A stretch of DNA of 33,193 nt from positions 1 to 33,193 of the forward strand of contig JAEURA010000089.1 of NCBI GenBank assembly GCA_016789005.1. The letters are read 5' to 3'. This stretch comes from Anaerolineae bacterium (GTDB taxonomy: Bacteria; Chloroflexota; Anaerolineae; Aggregatilineales; Phototrophicaceae). Shown piece after piece: positions 16,683 to 24,581 of the stretch. A program made the position numbers and the translations under genes. The notes beneath the pieces were generated by a model. The model had not been told where the DNA came from, ran no database searches, and was given only the letters and a program-made list of their open reading frames with translations. Position 1 is the first letter of the stretch; each line of letters begins with the position of its first letter.

Positions 16683-17630
16683 TTAACCGAAGCGGATACG
16701 TGGATTGAGCAGCGCGTAGATCACATCGGCGAGTCCCTGGGACAGCACCACCAGCGTGATGGCAATCATGGCAGACGCCTGGATCATGGGCAGATCGTTC
16801 CTCAGCGCAGCGTCGGCGAACAGACTGCCGATGCCCGGATAGTTGAACAGGCGCTCGATCACAATCAGCCCCCCCACCAGCCAAGCCAGTTGGGTGGTGA
16901 CGACCGCAACCGGGGCGATCAGCGCGTTGCGCAGCGCGTGGCGAAGAATCACCGTGCGCTGTGGCAGCCCTTTGAGAATCGCCGTGCGGATATAAGGTGA
17001 GTCCATCACTTCGATCATGCTGACACGGGTGACACGGGCGATATAACCGATCAGCACGACGGAGGCGGTGATCGCGGGCAGCACCAGCTTCTGCCAGTGT
17101 TCCATCAGGTTAACCGTGTCGCCGCGCAGGCTGCTGTCACCGGGCAGAAGGCGCAGCCCCCAGGAGAACAGCACGATGAGGACGAGACCAACGACAAAGT
17201 CGGGAATCGAGATCGAAATCAGGCTGCCGATGGAGATCACCCGGTCGGGCCAGCGGCTTTCATTGAGTCCGGCGATAATGCCCAGCAGCAGCGAAACCGG
17301 GACGATGATAGCTGCCGCCATCATCGCCAGCGTGAGCGAATTGGTGAAGCGGCGCTGAACCAGCGGCAGCACCTCCACGCCCATGCGATACGATTCGCCC
17401 CAGTCGCCCTGGATGAAACGGCTAATCCATGCCACGTAGCGTTCGGGCAGCGGCTTGTTGAGTCCGAGCTGTTCGGTCAGGGCGGCACGGGCTTCGGGCG
17501 TAGATTCGCGCCCCAGGATCATCAATGCCGGTTCAATCGGCATCACATCGGATAGGATGAAGATCAGGATGGACAACACCAGCATGGTGATCAGCAGTGT
17601 CCCAAGCCGGCGCAGGATGAAACGCAGCAT
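16683..17630 (-). CDS. Dpp/Opp-type ABC transporter permease (DppB-like)
   Basis: This 315-residue inner-membrane permease starts with M-L-R-F-I-L-R-R-L-G-T-L, the usual DppB opening. It has six predicted membrane helices and the motifs G-L-N-K-P-L-P-x-R-Y and G-D-W-G-E-S near residues 70-100. The EAA region is Y-I-R-T-A-I-L-K-G-L. The C-terminus ends A-L-L-N-P-R-I-R-F-G, as is typical. The start at 17630 (AGG upstream) is chosen over 17672 because the extra 14 residues would be read through the hairpin at 17652-17679 and do not resemble the family. It follows the solute-binding protein gene. Confidence 0.93.
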   Translation of the reverse strand: MLRFILRRLGTLLITMLVLSILIFILSDVMPIEPALMILGRESTPEARAALTEQLGLNKPLPERYVAWISRFIQGDWGESYRMGVEVLPLVQRRFTNSLTLAMMAAAIIVPVSLLLGIIAGLNESRWPDRVISIGSLISISIPDFVVGLVLIVLFSWGLRLLPGDSSLRGDTVNLMEHWQKLVLPAITASVVLIGYIARVTRVSMIEVMDSPYIRTAILKGLPQRTVILRHALRNALIAPVAVVTTQLAWLVGGLIVIERLFNYPGIGSLFADAALRNDLPMIQASAMIAITLVVLSQGLADVIYALLNPRIRFG

Positions 17631-17651
17631 GTTATTACCTGTTGGGTTAGA

Positions 17652-17679
17652 GTGAGCGGTGACCACCATCACCGCTCAC
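17652..17679 (-). promoter_or_regulatory. Intercistronic 11-bp perfect hairpin between solute-binding protein and permease genes
   Basis: GTGAGCGGTGA and TCACCGCTCAC form a perfect 11-bp stem with a 6-base loop, in the 72-base gap between the two genes. In the transcript it would follow the solute-binding protein stop by about 24 bases. No run of U follows, so it is less like an intrinsic terminator than an mRNA-stabilising stem. In ABC operons such stems let the binding protein be made in excess over the membrane parts; that role is inferred by analogy. Confidence 0.55.
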
Positions 17680-17702
17680 CAAAACCTGCGGAATGGCGGA
17701 AA

Positions 17703-19367
17703 TCAGGTTTCCAGCCAGGCGTCACCCATCCAGACGAAGGACTGCGGATGCAGCCGATAATGGAGTTTTTCGCTCATGGCGGCGGCATCCTGGCGGAACG
17801 CCGGGATCATGACCGGACCCTCATTGCGCAGAAGGTCGGTCATTTGTTTGAGCTGACCGGCGCGTTTTTCCTGGTCAAGTTCCTGGTCGAACTGCGTGAG
17901 CAGGTTGTCAAACTCCTCGTTCGACCAGTGGGTTTCGTTCCAGACGGCGCCGCTGCGGTAGGCAAGGTTGAACATCTCACTGGCGGTATTCTTCTGCGAC
18001 CAGTTTGAAGCGCCCAGATGGAACGGTCCCCAGTCAGCCAGCCATTTGCCCCAGTAATCGGGGTCGGGCTGGAGCGTCACGCGGATACCGGCTGGCTCAA
18101 GCTGCGATGCCATGAACACGGCAAACGGTTCGGTGTAGCCGCCGTCGGACTGCGGGTCAATGTAGAGCAGAGTCAGGTCGAAGCCATCCGCGAAGCCGGC
18201 TTCGGACAGGAGCTGGCGCGCCTGTTCGTAGTTCTGCTGACGCGGCGACTGATCGGCAGGGGACAGCGGATACATGCCGGGCGCGATTGGATGATCGTCC
18301 GCCGGGATGCCCAGACCCAGGAAGCGCGTATCGATATACGTCTGGCGGTCGAAGCACAGCTTAAAGGCTTCGCGGATACGCGGATCCGTCCAGGGTTCCT
18401 CGTTGTATTTCATCACGGCGATGTCGAGGTTGCCGGTCTGAACCGGGACATAGGAGACACCGGATAGTGCCGAGTACTGCTCGCGCAGTTCCGCCGAGGC
18501 GTTGGAAAGCTGGATGGAGCCTTCAGCCATCGCGTTCAGGCGCGCCAGATCATCCTGGTAGCTGACGAACTCGACCGCATCGAGATAGGGCAGAGCCTGT
18601 CCGTCGGCGCCCAGACCCCAGTAGTCGTCGCGACGTTCGAAACGAATGCGCTCGTCCGGCACAAAATCGGTGATTGTGAACGGTCCGGTGCCCCAGGGGT
18701 TGGCGAAGAAGTCACCCGGCCAATCCGCCGGCAGGATGGCAGCCACATACAGGAACAGCGTGTAAACGAAGTCGGCGGCGACGCGGTTGGTGAAGATGTT
18801 GACGGTATAGTCATCCACCTTCTCGGCGCCGGTCACATACGATGCCGCGCCGGCGAATGCCGACGAGGTATCTGGATTCACCAGCCGGTTGATGGTGAAA
18901 ACGACATCATCGGCGTTGAAGGTTTTACCGTGATTGAACTTGACGCCCTGGCGCAGCGTGAATGTCCACGTGAGACCGTCTTCGGAGGGAGTCCAGCTTT
19001 CAGCCAGCGAGGGGCGCAGCACCAGGTCGGCATCGAGCGTGACCAGATAGTCGCACACCTGGCGCACATTGTTGGAGGCGAACACGCTGTCCAGGCGGGC
19101 GGGGTCATCGAAACGGCTGGTGCTGAAGTAGGCGCCGCTGAAGATAGTGCCCCCGCGCACGGGGGTCATCCCCTGGGCGGCGCGGGCGCGGCGCACCTGG
19201 AGCTGCTCAAAGGGCGATAGAAGGTTGACGCCAACAGCACCAGCGCCGAGAGCTGCCGAGAAACGCAAAAACTCGCGTCGCGACAGGCGTCCCTGTGTGT
19301 ACTGGGAGTGGGCTTCCTTCACACGGTCATTACGGGCACGGATCGAACGGCGTAAATCGAATTTCAT
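17703..19367 (-). CDS. ABC transporter substrate-binding protein, family 5 (Dpp/Opp-type), Tat-exported
   Basis: This 554-residue solute-binding protein belongs to SBP family 5. It has a twin-arginine signal, S-R-R-E-F-L-R-F at residues 29-36, preceded by an unusually long charged N-region. A hydrophobic stretch follows, with probable cleavage near A-R-A-A-Q (about 64). The mature part has family 5 motifs such as L-A-E-S-W-T-P-S-E-D-G-L-T-W-T-F, L-R-Q-G-V-K-F-N-H-G and N-A-D-D-V-V-F-T. ATG 19367 is chosen because AGGAG lies about 9 bases upstream. The longer frame to 19454 runs through the operator-promoter region. It is the first gene of the leftward operon. Sugar or peptide binding cannot be decided from sequence alone; the neighbouring glycosidases favour a glycan. 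Confidence 0.93.
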   Translation of the reverse strand: MKFDLRRSIRARNDRVKEAHSQYTQGRLSRREFLRFSAALGAGAVGVNLLSPFEQLQVRRARAAQGMTPVRGGTIFSGAYFSTSRFDDPARLDSVFASNNVRQVCDYLVTLDADLVLRPSLAESWTPSEDGLTWTFTLRQGVKFNHGKTFNADDVVFTINRLVNPDTSSAFAGAASYVTGAEKVDDYTVNIFTNRVAADFVYTLFLYVAAILPADWPGDFFANPWGTGPFTITDFVPDERIRFERRDDYWGLGADGQALPYLDAVEFVSYQDDLARLNAMAEGSIQLSNASAELREQYSALSGVSYVPVQTGNLDIAVMKYNEEPWTDPRIREAFKLCFDRQTYIDTRFLGLGIPADDHPIAPGMYPLSPADQSPRQQNYEQARQLLSEAGFADGFDLTLLYIDPQSDGGYTEPFAVFMASQLEPAGIRVTLQPDPDYWGKWLADWGPFHLGASNWSQKNTASEMFNLAYRSGAVWNETHWSNEEFDNLLTQFDQELDQEKRAGQLKQMTDLLRNEGPVMIPAFRQDAAAMSEKLHYRLHPQSFVWMGDAWLET

Positions 19368-19422
19368 CTTAGCTTCTCCTAAAAACTGAACTAAACGATA
19401 CCCAGCGTATCGGAGATTTTTA

Positions 19423-19451
19423 CGTATTGTGCAATTAAATTGCATAATACG
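19423..19451. promoter_or_regulatory. Operator 1: 29-bp near-perfect inverted repeat
   Basis: CGTATTGTGCAATT, a central base, then AATTGCATAATACG pair over 29 bases with one mismatched pair. The core TGCAATT/AATTGCA is a 15-bp palindrome, the size of known IclR-family operators. It lies across the spacer and -10 box of the leftward promoter. A degenerate second copy is at 19512-19534. Confidence 0.65.
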
Positions 19452-19454
19452 CAA
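19426..19454 (-). promoter_or_regulatory. Probable sigma70-type promoter of the leftward (transporter) operon
   Basis: On the minus strand TTGCGT (19454-19449) and CACAAT (19431-19426) are 17 bases apart. Operator 1 covers the spacer and the -10 box, so binding should block RNA polymerase. The predicted transcript start is about 50 bases before the start codon at 19367. The -10 box is a moderate match. Confidence 0.45.
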
Positions 19455-19478
19455 ATTATGATGTGTCTGTCAAATTAG

Positions 19479-19492
19479 TGTGATAATTCACA
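19479..19492. promoter_or_regulatory. Perfect 14-bp palindrome between the divergent promoters
   Basis: TGTGATAATTCACA is a perfect palindrome midway between the two promoters. It has CRP-like half sites (TGTGA/TCACA), but they are separated by 4 rather than 6 bases, so ordinary CRP binding is doubtful. It may be the site of a second regulator shared by both operons. Confidence 0.35.
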
Positions 19493-19505
19493 AAAATCTT
19501 GCTTG

Positions 19506-19534
19506 TTGCGCATTGTGCAATTATCCTGCATAAT
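19506..19534 (+). promoter_or_regulatory. Probable promoter of the rightward operon with operator copy 2
   Basis: TTGCGC (19506-19511) and CATAAT (19529-19534) are separated by 17 bases. The segment 19512-19534 repeats the operator 1 sequence (ATTGTGCAATTA...TGCATAAT), with three changed bases in the middle. The rightward promoter thus has the same promoter-operator design as the leftward one. The leader would be about 130 bases up to the start codon at 19673. Confidence 0.45.
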
Positions 19535-19672
19535 CCGAATATCGGTGTGGTTTACTTGTACAAATGCGGATGAGCCTGGCAATCCTGAGTCTGAGCGGCA
19601 GTGTGAGCTAAAGCTCTGCCATTATCTCAAGGTAGATGACCGAGAATAGAGTGTGATACAGGAGGTGGCGGC

Positions 19673-20548
19673 ATGACCGATCCGGCTGCTTTCTATGGTG
19701 AAAATGGTTACTATGTGGCGCGTGGGCTGTACAGCAAAGAAGAAGTGACCGCGTTTCGGGCGCACTTTATGGCGCTGAGAGAAGAAGGTCAGAAGCCCGG
19801 CGACTTCACCGGCGTGCCGATCAAACGGACGGCAGACCCGACTGTGCGGGCTGCAATCCCTGATGAAAAGCCGGATCCGCTCCAGCAGTATCCTCGCATG
19901 CTGCAAATGCACCGCTGGGACAAGACATCGCTTGACTGGCTGGTAGACGAGCGGCTGAACAAAATCCTCACCCTGCTGCTGGGCAGGGAGCCTTTTGCTG
20001 CGCAGACCATGCTGTATTTCAAGCCGCCGGGCGCGCGCGGACAGGCGCTGCACCAGGACCAGCTCTACCTGAGGGTGCAGCCAGGAACCTGCATGGCGGC
20101 ATGGCTGGCATTGGATGACTGCGACGAAGCCAACGGCTGTATGCAGGTAGTGCCCGGCAGCCAGAACTGGGAAATTCTATGCACAGTGCCTGCCGATACC
20201 ACTCAGAGCTTCACTGATGTCACAGTGCCTCTGCCGGAGGGAGTTACACCCACGCCGGTGGTGATGAGCGCCGGCGACGTGCTGTTCTTCAACGGCTCGC
20301 TGGTACACGGCAGCTTTCCCAACACGACGACCGACCGCTTCCGCCGGTCGCTCATCGGACACTACATTGTGGGTGACGCGCAGAAGGTCGGTGAATTCTA
20401 TCATCCGGTGCTGCGCATGGATGGCAGTGTCGTGGATCTGGGCATCAGCGAGGGCGCGACGCAATGCGGCGTGTGGGTTGACCAGGAAGGCGAACCGGTG
20501 ATTGAACTGGTGGTTAAAGAGAATATGATCACCCGCGCCCACGAATAG
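19673..20548 (+). CDS. Phytanoyl-CoA dioxygenase (PhyH) family protein
   Basis: This 291-residue Fe(II)/2-oxoglutarate oxygenase-like protein has the metal triad His127-x-Asp129 (ALHQDQLY) and His212 (SLVHGSFPN). An Arg near 224 is suited to bind the 2-oxoglutarate carboxylate. The double-stranded beta-helix pattern of the PhyH family is clear, including M-A-A-W-L-A-L-D-D-C and Q-V-V-P-G-S-Q. AGGAGG lies 8 bases before the ATG. It is the first gene of the rightward operon. PhyH proteins hydroxylate or demethylate many small molecules, and in this context an oxygenated sugar derivative or its aglycone is plausible. Its presence implies at least occasional oxygen exposure. Confidence 0.88.
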   Translation: MTDPAAFYGENGYYVARGLYSKEEVTAFRAHFMALREEGQKPGDFTGVPIKRTADPTVRAAIPDEKPDPLQQYPRMLQMHRWDKTSLDWLVDERLNKILTLLLGREPFAAQTMLYFKPPGARGQALHQDQLYLRVQPGTCMAAWLALDDCDEANGCMQVVPGSQNWEILCTVPADTTQSFTDVTVPLPEGVTPTPVVMSAGDVLFFNGSLVHGSFPNTTTDRFRRSLIGHYIVGDAQKVGEFYHPVLRMDGSVVDLGISEGATQCGVWVDQEGEPVIELVVKENMITRAHE

Positions 20549-20568
20549 AATCAATCGGCATGTCTGAT

Positions 20569-20589
20569 GGGGGAGCCTACCTCTCCCCC
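20569..20589 (+). terminator. Possible hairpin terminator after the PhyH gene
   Basis: GGGGGAG and CTCCCCC form a 7-bp GC-rich stem with a 7-base loop, 20 bases after the PhyH stop. The following bases (TGTTCAAATT) have only a weak U run, so it may attenuate rather than terminate and still allow the GH116 gene to be read. Confidence 0.35.
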
Positions 20590-20645
20590 TGTTCAAATTA
20601 GGATGGTGTGCGCTCAAGCGTGGTGTTTATTGCCGACAGGATATT

Positions 20646-23255
20646 ATGACTCTCTATTCCAATTCCCAACTGCGTACCATTGCGTTCCCGATTGGTGGCA
20701 TCGGCACCGGCTGTTTTTCGCTCTCTGGGCGCGGCGCGCTGGTCGATTGGGAGATCTTCCACCGTCCTAATAAGTCCTGCCTGCTGCCCAACACCTTTTT
20801 CTCAATCTGGACCCGTACCGCGAGCGGCGCAGTAGACGCGCGTGTGCTGGAGAGCTGGCCCGATGTGCCGCTGATTGGCGATGTGATCGGCAGCAACTAC
20901 TACGGTTTCGGCTTTGGCGCGCGGCGCGAGACTGGCGCCGGTCTGCGCCACATGCAGGGCAACACGTTTCGCGGCGAGTATCCGTTTGCCTGGGTTGATT
21001 TTGCAGACCCGGCGCTGCCGGTCCAGGTATCGCTGATGGCTTACAATCCCTTCATCCCATTGAACGTTGAAGACTCCGGGCTGCCGGTCGGTATCTTTGC
21101 GTTTACGCTGACGAATCCTGGCAGCGAGGACGTTGAGGTGTCGCTGGCGGCTAACCTGTTTAACGCGGTCGGCTACCGGGGCTATGGCGCTTTCAGCTAT
21201 GTCGAACACGGCGAATTCAAGGGAACGGGCAAACAGAACGTCAACCGTTTCATCCAGGAGCCGGGTTTGTCAGCCATCGTGATGAGCAGCGAACACTTCA
21301 CGCCCGACAAACCTTATGGCGGCACGATGGCGCTGGCGACCCCCTGGCAGGATATCAGCCACCAGACGGCATGGCTGCGGGGCGCATGGTTCGATAGTTT
21401 GCAGGTGTTCTGGGACGAGTTTTCCAGCACCGGGCGGCTGGCTGATCGGGTATATGCCGATCCATCCCCCGAAAATGTCAGCGACACCGGGTCGCTGGCG
21501 CTGCATGTCGTGCTGAAGCCGGGCGAGAGCCAGACCCTGCCGCTGCTGATGGCTTGGCATTTTCCGCACTTCATCAAGTACTGGGCGGACAGCTACCGCC
21601 CCGCCGGACCGGATTCAGCCACATGGCGAGTGCCCTACGCGCAGCGATTTGGCGATGCGCTCGATGTGACGCGCTACGTTGTCCAGCATGAAGCCCGTTT
21701 GCGCCGCGAGACGCAGGCATTTCACGATGCGCTGTTCGACTCGACCCTGCCGGCGGAAGTGCTGGATGCGGTCACCAGCCAGATGTCCATCCTCAAGTCG
21801 CCGACGGTGACCCTTCTGGAAGACGGCTCGTTCTATGGGTTTGAAGGCGTCCACTCAACCGCCGGCTGCTGCGAGGGATCGTGCCAGCATGTCTGGAACT
21901 ACGCGCTGACCCACGCCTACCTCTTTCCACAGCTCGAGCGCTCCATGCGCCACAACGACTACGTTTACAACCAGTTTGAGGATGGGCGCATGATTTTTCG
22001 CCTGTCGCTGCCGCTGGGATCGCCCCGACTGGACTTCCATCCGGCGGCAGATGGTCAGATGGGCGGGGTGATGCAGGTTTACCGAGACTGGAAGCTGAGC
22101 GGGGATACCGAATGGCTGCGGGGGCTGTGGCACGGTGTTAAACGGTCGCTGGAATATGCCTGGCGCTACTGGGATTACAACCAGGACGGCGTGATGGAGG
22201 GTTTGCAGCACAACACCTACGACATCGAGTTCTTTGGTCCCAACAGCATGATGCAGAGCTGGTATTTGGGGGCGCTGCGCTGCGGCGCGGAGATGGCGCG
22301 GGCGGTGGGCGACGACTCGTCCGCCCAGCGTTATGCCGCGCTGGCTGAAGTCGGGGCGCGCTGGACCGATCAGAACCTGTTCAATGGCAGCTACTATGAG
22401 CAGCGAATTGACCCGGAGGCAGCCCGCTACACGCCGTTCGAGACTGATCGCAGCCTGGGTGGGCAGCGCGCCGGCGTTCCGAAGTACCAGTATGGCAGCG
22501 GCTGCCTGTCCGACCAGGTGATCGGCGCGTGGATGGCGCGGGTGTGTGGTATTGGCTCCATACTTGACCGCGATCATGTGCTTGAGACCCTGCGCGCGAT
22601 TTATCGGCACAATTTCCGGGCTTCGCTTGCCGATCATCACAATGCGCAGCGGGTGTTCGCGCTGGGTAACGAGGCGGGGCTGCTCCTGTGTACCTGGCCG
22701 AACGGCAGTCGTCCGGATCTGCCGTTCGTCTACAGCGACGAGGTATGGACGGGGATCGAGTATCAGGTCGCCAGCCATATGATGTATGAGGGATTGATCG
22801 AAGAAGGTCTGGCAATCGTAGCCGGGGCGCGGGCGCGCTACGACGGACAGCGGCGCAACCCCTGGAACGAGATCGAGTGCGGCAGCCATTACGCCCGCGC
22901 GCTGGCTTCGTGGGGGCTGCTGCTGGCGCTGTCCGGTTTCGAGTGCGATCTCACGGTGGATCATGTCGGATTCAAACCAGCGTGGTCGCCGGCGGCATTC
23001 CGCTGTTTCTGGTCAACTGGCTCCGGTTGGGGGACGTACAGCCAGGATGAGACCCGCGCGCAGATGCGCTGCGACTATGGGCGGCAGGCGGTGCGCTCCT
23101 GGCGTGTCAGCTTGCCGGGCGTGACGGCGGTGCAGCTCGATGGCGCGGATCTGCCGGCTCAGTACGCAGCGGTTGAGGGGGGGACGCTCATCACGCTGCC
23201 GGCGGCGGCGCAGCTCAAACCGGGCGTGGTGATGACTACGATTCGAAAGGGATAA
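20646..23255 (+). CDS. Family GH116 glycosidase (bile acid beta-glucosidase/GBA2-like)
   Basis: This 869-residue protein has the two-part layout of GH116: an N-terminal beta-sandwich domain (about 1-330; starts I-A-F-P-I-G-G-I-G-T-G) and a C-terminal (alpha/alpha)6 domain (about 370-840). GH116 members are retaining beta-glycosidases acting on glucosides, xylosides or N-acetylglucosaminides. By comparison with GBA2, likely catalytic residues are Glu518 in D-G-V-M-E and Asp698 in Y-S-D-E-V-W. No signal peptide is seen, so it should act in the cytoplasm on imported glycosides. AGGA lies before the ATG. It is followed after 6 bases by the aminotransferase gene. Confidence 0.9.
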   Translation: MTLYSNSQLRTIAFPIGGIGTGCFSLSGRGALVDWEIFHRPNKSCLLPNTFFSIWTRTASGAVDARVLESWPDVPLIGDVIGSNYYGFGFGARRETGAGLRHMQGNTFRGEYPFAWVDFADPALPVQVSLMAYNPFIPLNVEDSGLPVGIFAFTLTNPGSEDVEVSLAANLFNAVGYRGYGAFSYVEHGEFKGTGKQNVNRFIQEPGLSAIVMSSEHFTPDKPYGGTMALATPWQDISHQTAWLRGAWFDSLQVFWDEFSSTGRLADRVYADPSPENVSDTGSLALHVVLKPGESQTLPLLMAWHFPHFIKYWADSYRPAGPDSATWRVPYAQRFGDALDVTRYVVQHEARLRRETQAFHDALFDSTLPAEVLDAVTSQMSILKSPTVTLLEDGSFYGFEGVHSTAGCCEGSCQHVWNYALTHAYLFPQLERSMRHNDYVYNQFEDGRMIFRLSLPLGSPRLDFHPAADGQMGGVMQVYRDWKLSGDTEWLRGLWHGVKRSLEYAWRYWDYNQDGVMEGLQHNTYDIEFFGPNSMMQSWYLGALRCGAEMARAVGDDSSAQRYAALAEVGARWTDQNLFNGSYYEQRIDPEAARYTPFETDRSLGGQRAGVPKYQYGSGCLSDQVIGAWMARVCGIGSILDRDHVLETLRAIYRHNFRASLADHHNAQRVFALGNEAGLLLCTWPNGSRPDLPFVYSDEVWTGIEYQVASHMMYEGLIEEGLAIVAGARARYDGQRRNPWNEIECGSHYARALASWGLLLALSGFECDLTVDHVGFKPAWSPAAFRCFWSTGSGWGTYSQDETRAQMRCDYGRQAVRSWRVSLPGVTAVQLDGADLPAQYAAVEGGTLITLPAAAQLKPGVVMTTIRKG

Positions 23256-23261
23256 GACATC

Positions 23262-24581
23262 ATGACCCGAAAGCCGGTGTCGCGCTTGATGGTCGATTTT
23301 CAGCAGATGAAGGATTTCTCTGAAAATCCGTTTGTCGTCGATCACGCCGAGGGCATCTATCTGTGGGATGACCAGGGACGCCAGTACATTGACGGTCTTG
23401 CAGGAGTGTTTGTCGTCAGCGTGGGGCATAACAACATGACGGTGATCGAAGCCATCATGGAACAGCTCCACCGGCTGACGTTCGCGCCGCCGCTTGCCAG
23501 CACCAACCCGCCGGCGATTCAACTGGCGGAGCGCATCAGCCAGCTCACGCCGCCGCAGTTCAATGTCGTCAAGTTCGCCAGCGGCGGTTCGGAAGCGGTC
23601 GAGGCGGCAATCAAGATGGCGCGGCAGTATCAGAAGCAGACCGGACACCCGGAGAAGTTCAAAGTCATCGCCACCTACGGCTCATATCATGGCGGCACAC
23701 TGGGCGCGCTGAGCGCGTCGGGGGTGGAGGCGCGGCGCACCACGTTTGAGCCGATGATGGGCGGCATGGTGCATGTGCATCCGCCCAATTTCGCGCACTG
23801 CCCGCTGCGATTGGATGCCGGGCAGTGCGCGATTTCCTGTGTGTTGCAGTTCGAAGAGGTGATCCGCCGCGAGGGTCCAGAGACGGTGGCGGCGGTGGTG
23901 GTCGAACCGGTGATGAACGTTGAGGGGCTGGTCTGGCCCCCGGCGAGCTATTTCCAGACCCTCCGCGAAATCTGCGATCGGCACAACGTTGTGCTGATTT
24001 ACGATGAGGTCATCACCGGTTTCGGGCGCACCGGTACGTTGTTTTATGCCGAGCAGGCTGGCGTCTGGCCCGATATTCTGTGCACCGGCAAGGGGATGAG
24101 CGGCGGATATGCGCCGCTGGCGGCGACCATCGTATCCGACAAAGTGGCGGATGCCTTCTGGGGTGAAACTCAGGCGCGGGTGCAGTTCAACGCCGGGCAC
24201 ACTTTTGCCGGCAATCCGCTGGCGTGCGCGGCGGGGCTGGCGGTGCTGGACTATTTTGAGAGCCGTCAGCTGCTGGCGCATGTGGCTGAAGTTGGACCTT
24301 ACCTGGGGCAAAGGCTGGAGTCGCTGAAGCCGCATTTTCCGGCGATCACCGATGTGCGCGGGCTGGGGCTGTGGTGGGGCGTGGAGTTCAAACAGGACAA
24401 TACCAGCGGCGTCGCTCGCAGCGACATCGGTCGGCGCATCGAACGAGCGGCGCGTGAGCGCGGTCTGGTGGTGCGCGGCGCGCCGGACATGGTGTCGTTC
24501 GGTCCCCCGCTGATCATCACCCGCGAGCAGATTGATGAGATGGTCGAGCGGCTGGCGCTGGCGATCAGCGACGTGCTGTGA
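23262..24581 (+). CDS. Class III (PLP-dependent) aminotransferase
   Basis: This 439-residue protein is a class III, fold-type I aminotransferase (omega-amino acid:pyruvate, GABA or acetylornithine type). It has the PLP-phosphate region S-G-G-S-E-A-V-E-A-A (107-116), Y-H-G-G near 142, the PLP-ring Asp248 in I-Y-D-E-V, and the Schiff-base lysine Lys277 in C-T-G-K-G-M-S-G-G-Y. The C-terminus matches the annotated aspartate aminotransferase family. Here it may remove an amino group from an amino sugar, amino alcohol or beta/omega-amino acid released from the imported substrate. Its stop overlaps the GTG start of the next SDR gene by 2 bases. Substrate not known. Confidence 0.92.
   Translation: MTRKPVSRLMVDFQQMKDFSENPFVVDHAEGIYLWDDQGRQYIDGLAGVFVVSVGHNNMTVIEAIMEQLHRLTFAPPLASTNPPAIQLAERISQLTPPQFNVVKFASGGSEAVEAAIKMARQYQKQTGHPEKFKVIATYGSYHGGTLGALSASGVEARRTTFEPMMGGMVHVHPPNFAHCPLRLDAGQCAISCVLQFEEVIRREGPETVAAVVVEPVMNVEGLVWPPASYFQTLREICDRHNVVLIYDEVITGFGRTGTLFYAEQAGVWPDILCTGKGMSGGYAPLAATIVSDKVADAFWGETQARVQFNAGHTFAGNPLACAAGLAVLDYFESRQLLAHVAEVGPYLGQRLESLKPHFPAITDVRGLGLWWGVEFKQDNTSGVARSDIGRRIERAARERGLVVRGAPDMVSFGPPLIITREQIDEMVERLALAISDVL

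Noticed and set aside
21855..22964. 369-codon minus-strand open frame inside the GH116 gene
   Set aside because: Antisense shadow of a high-GC gene with well-recognised GH116 motifs on the + strand.
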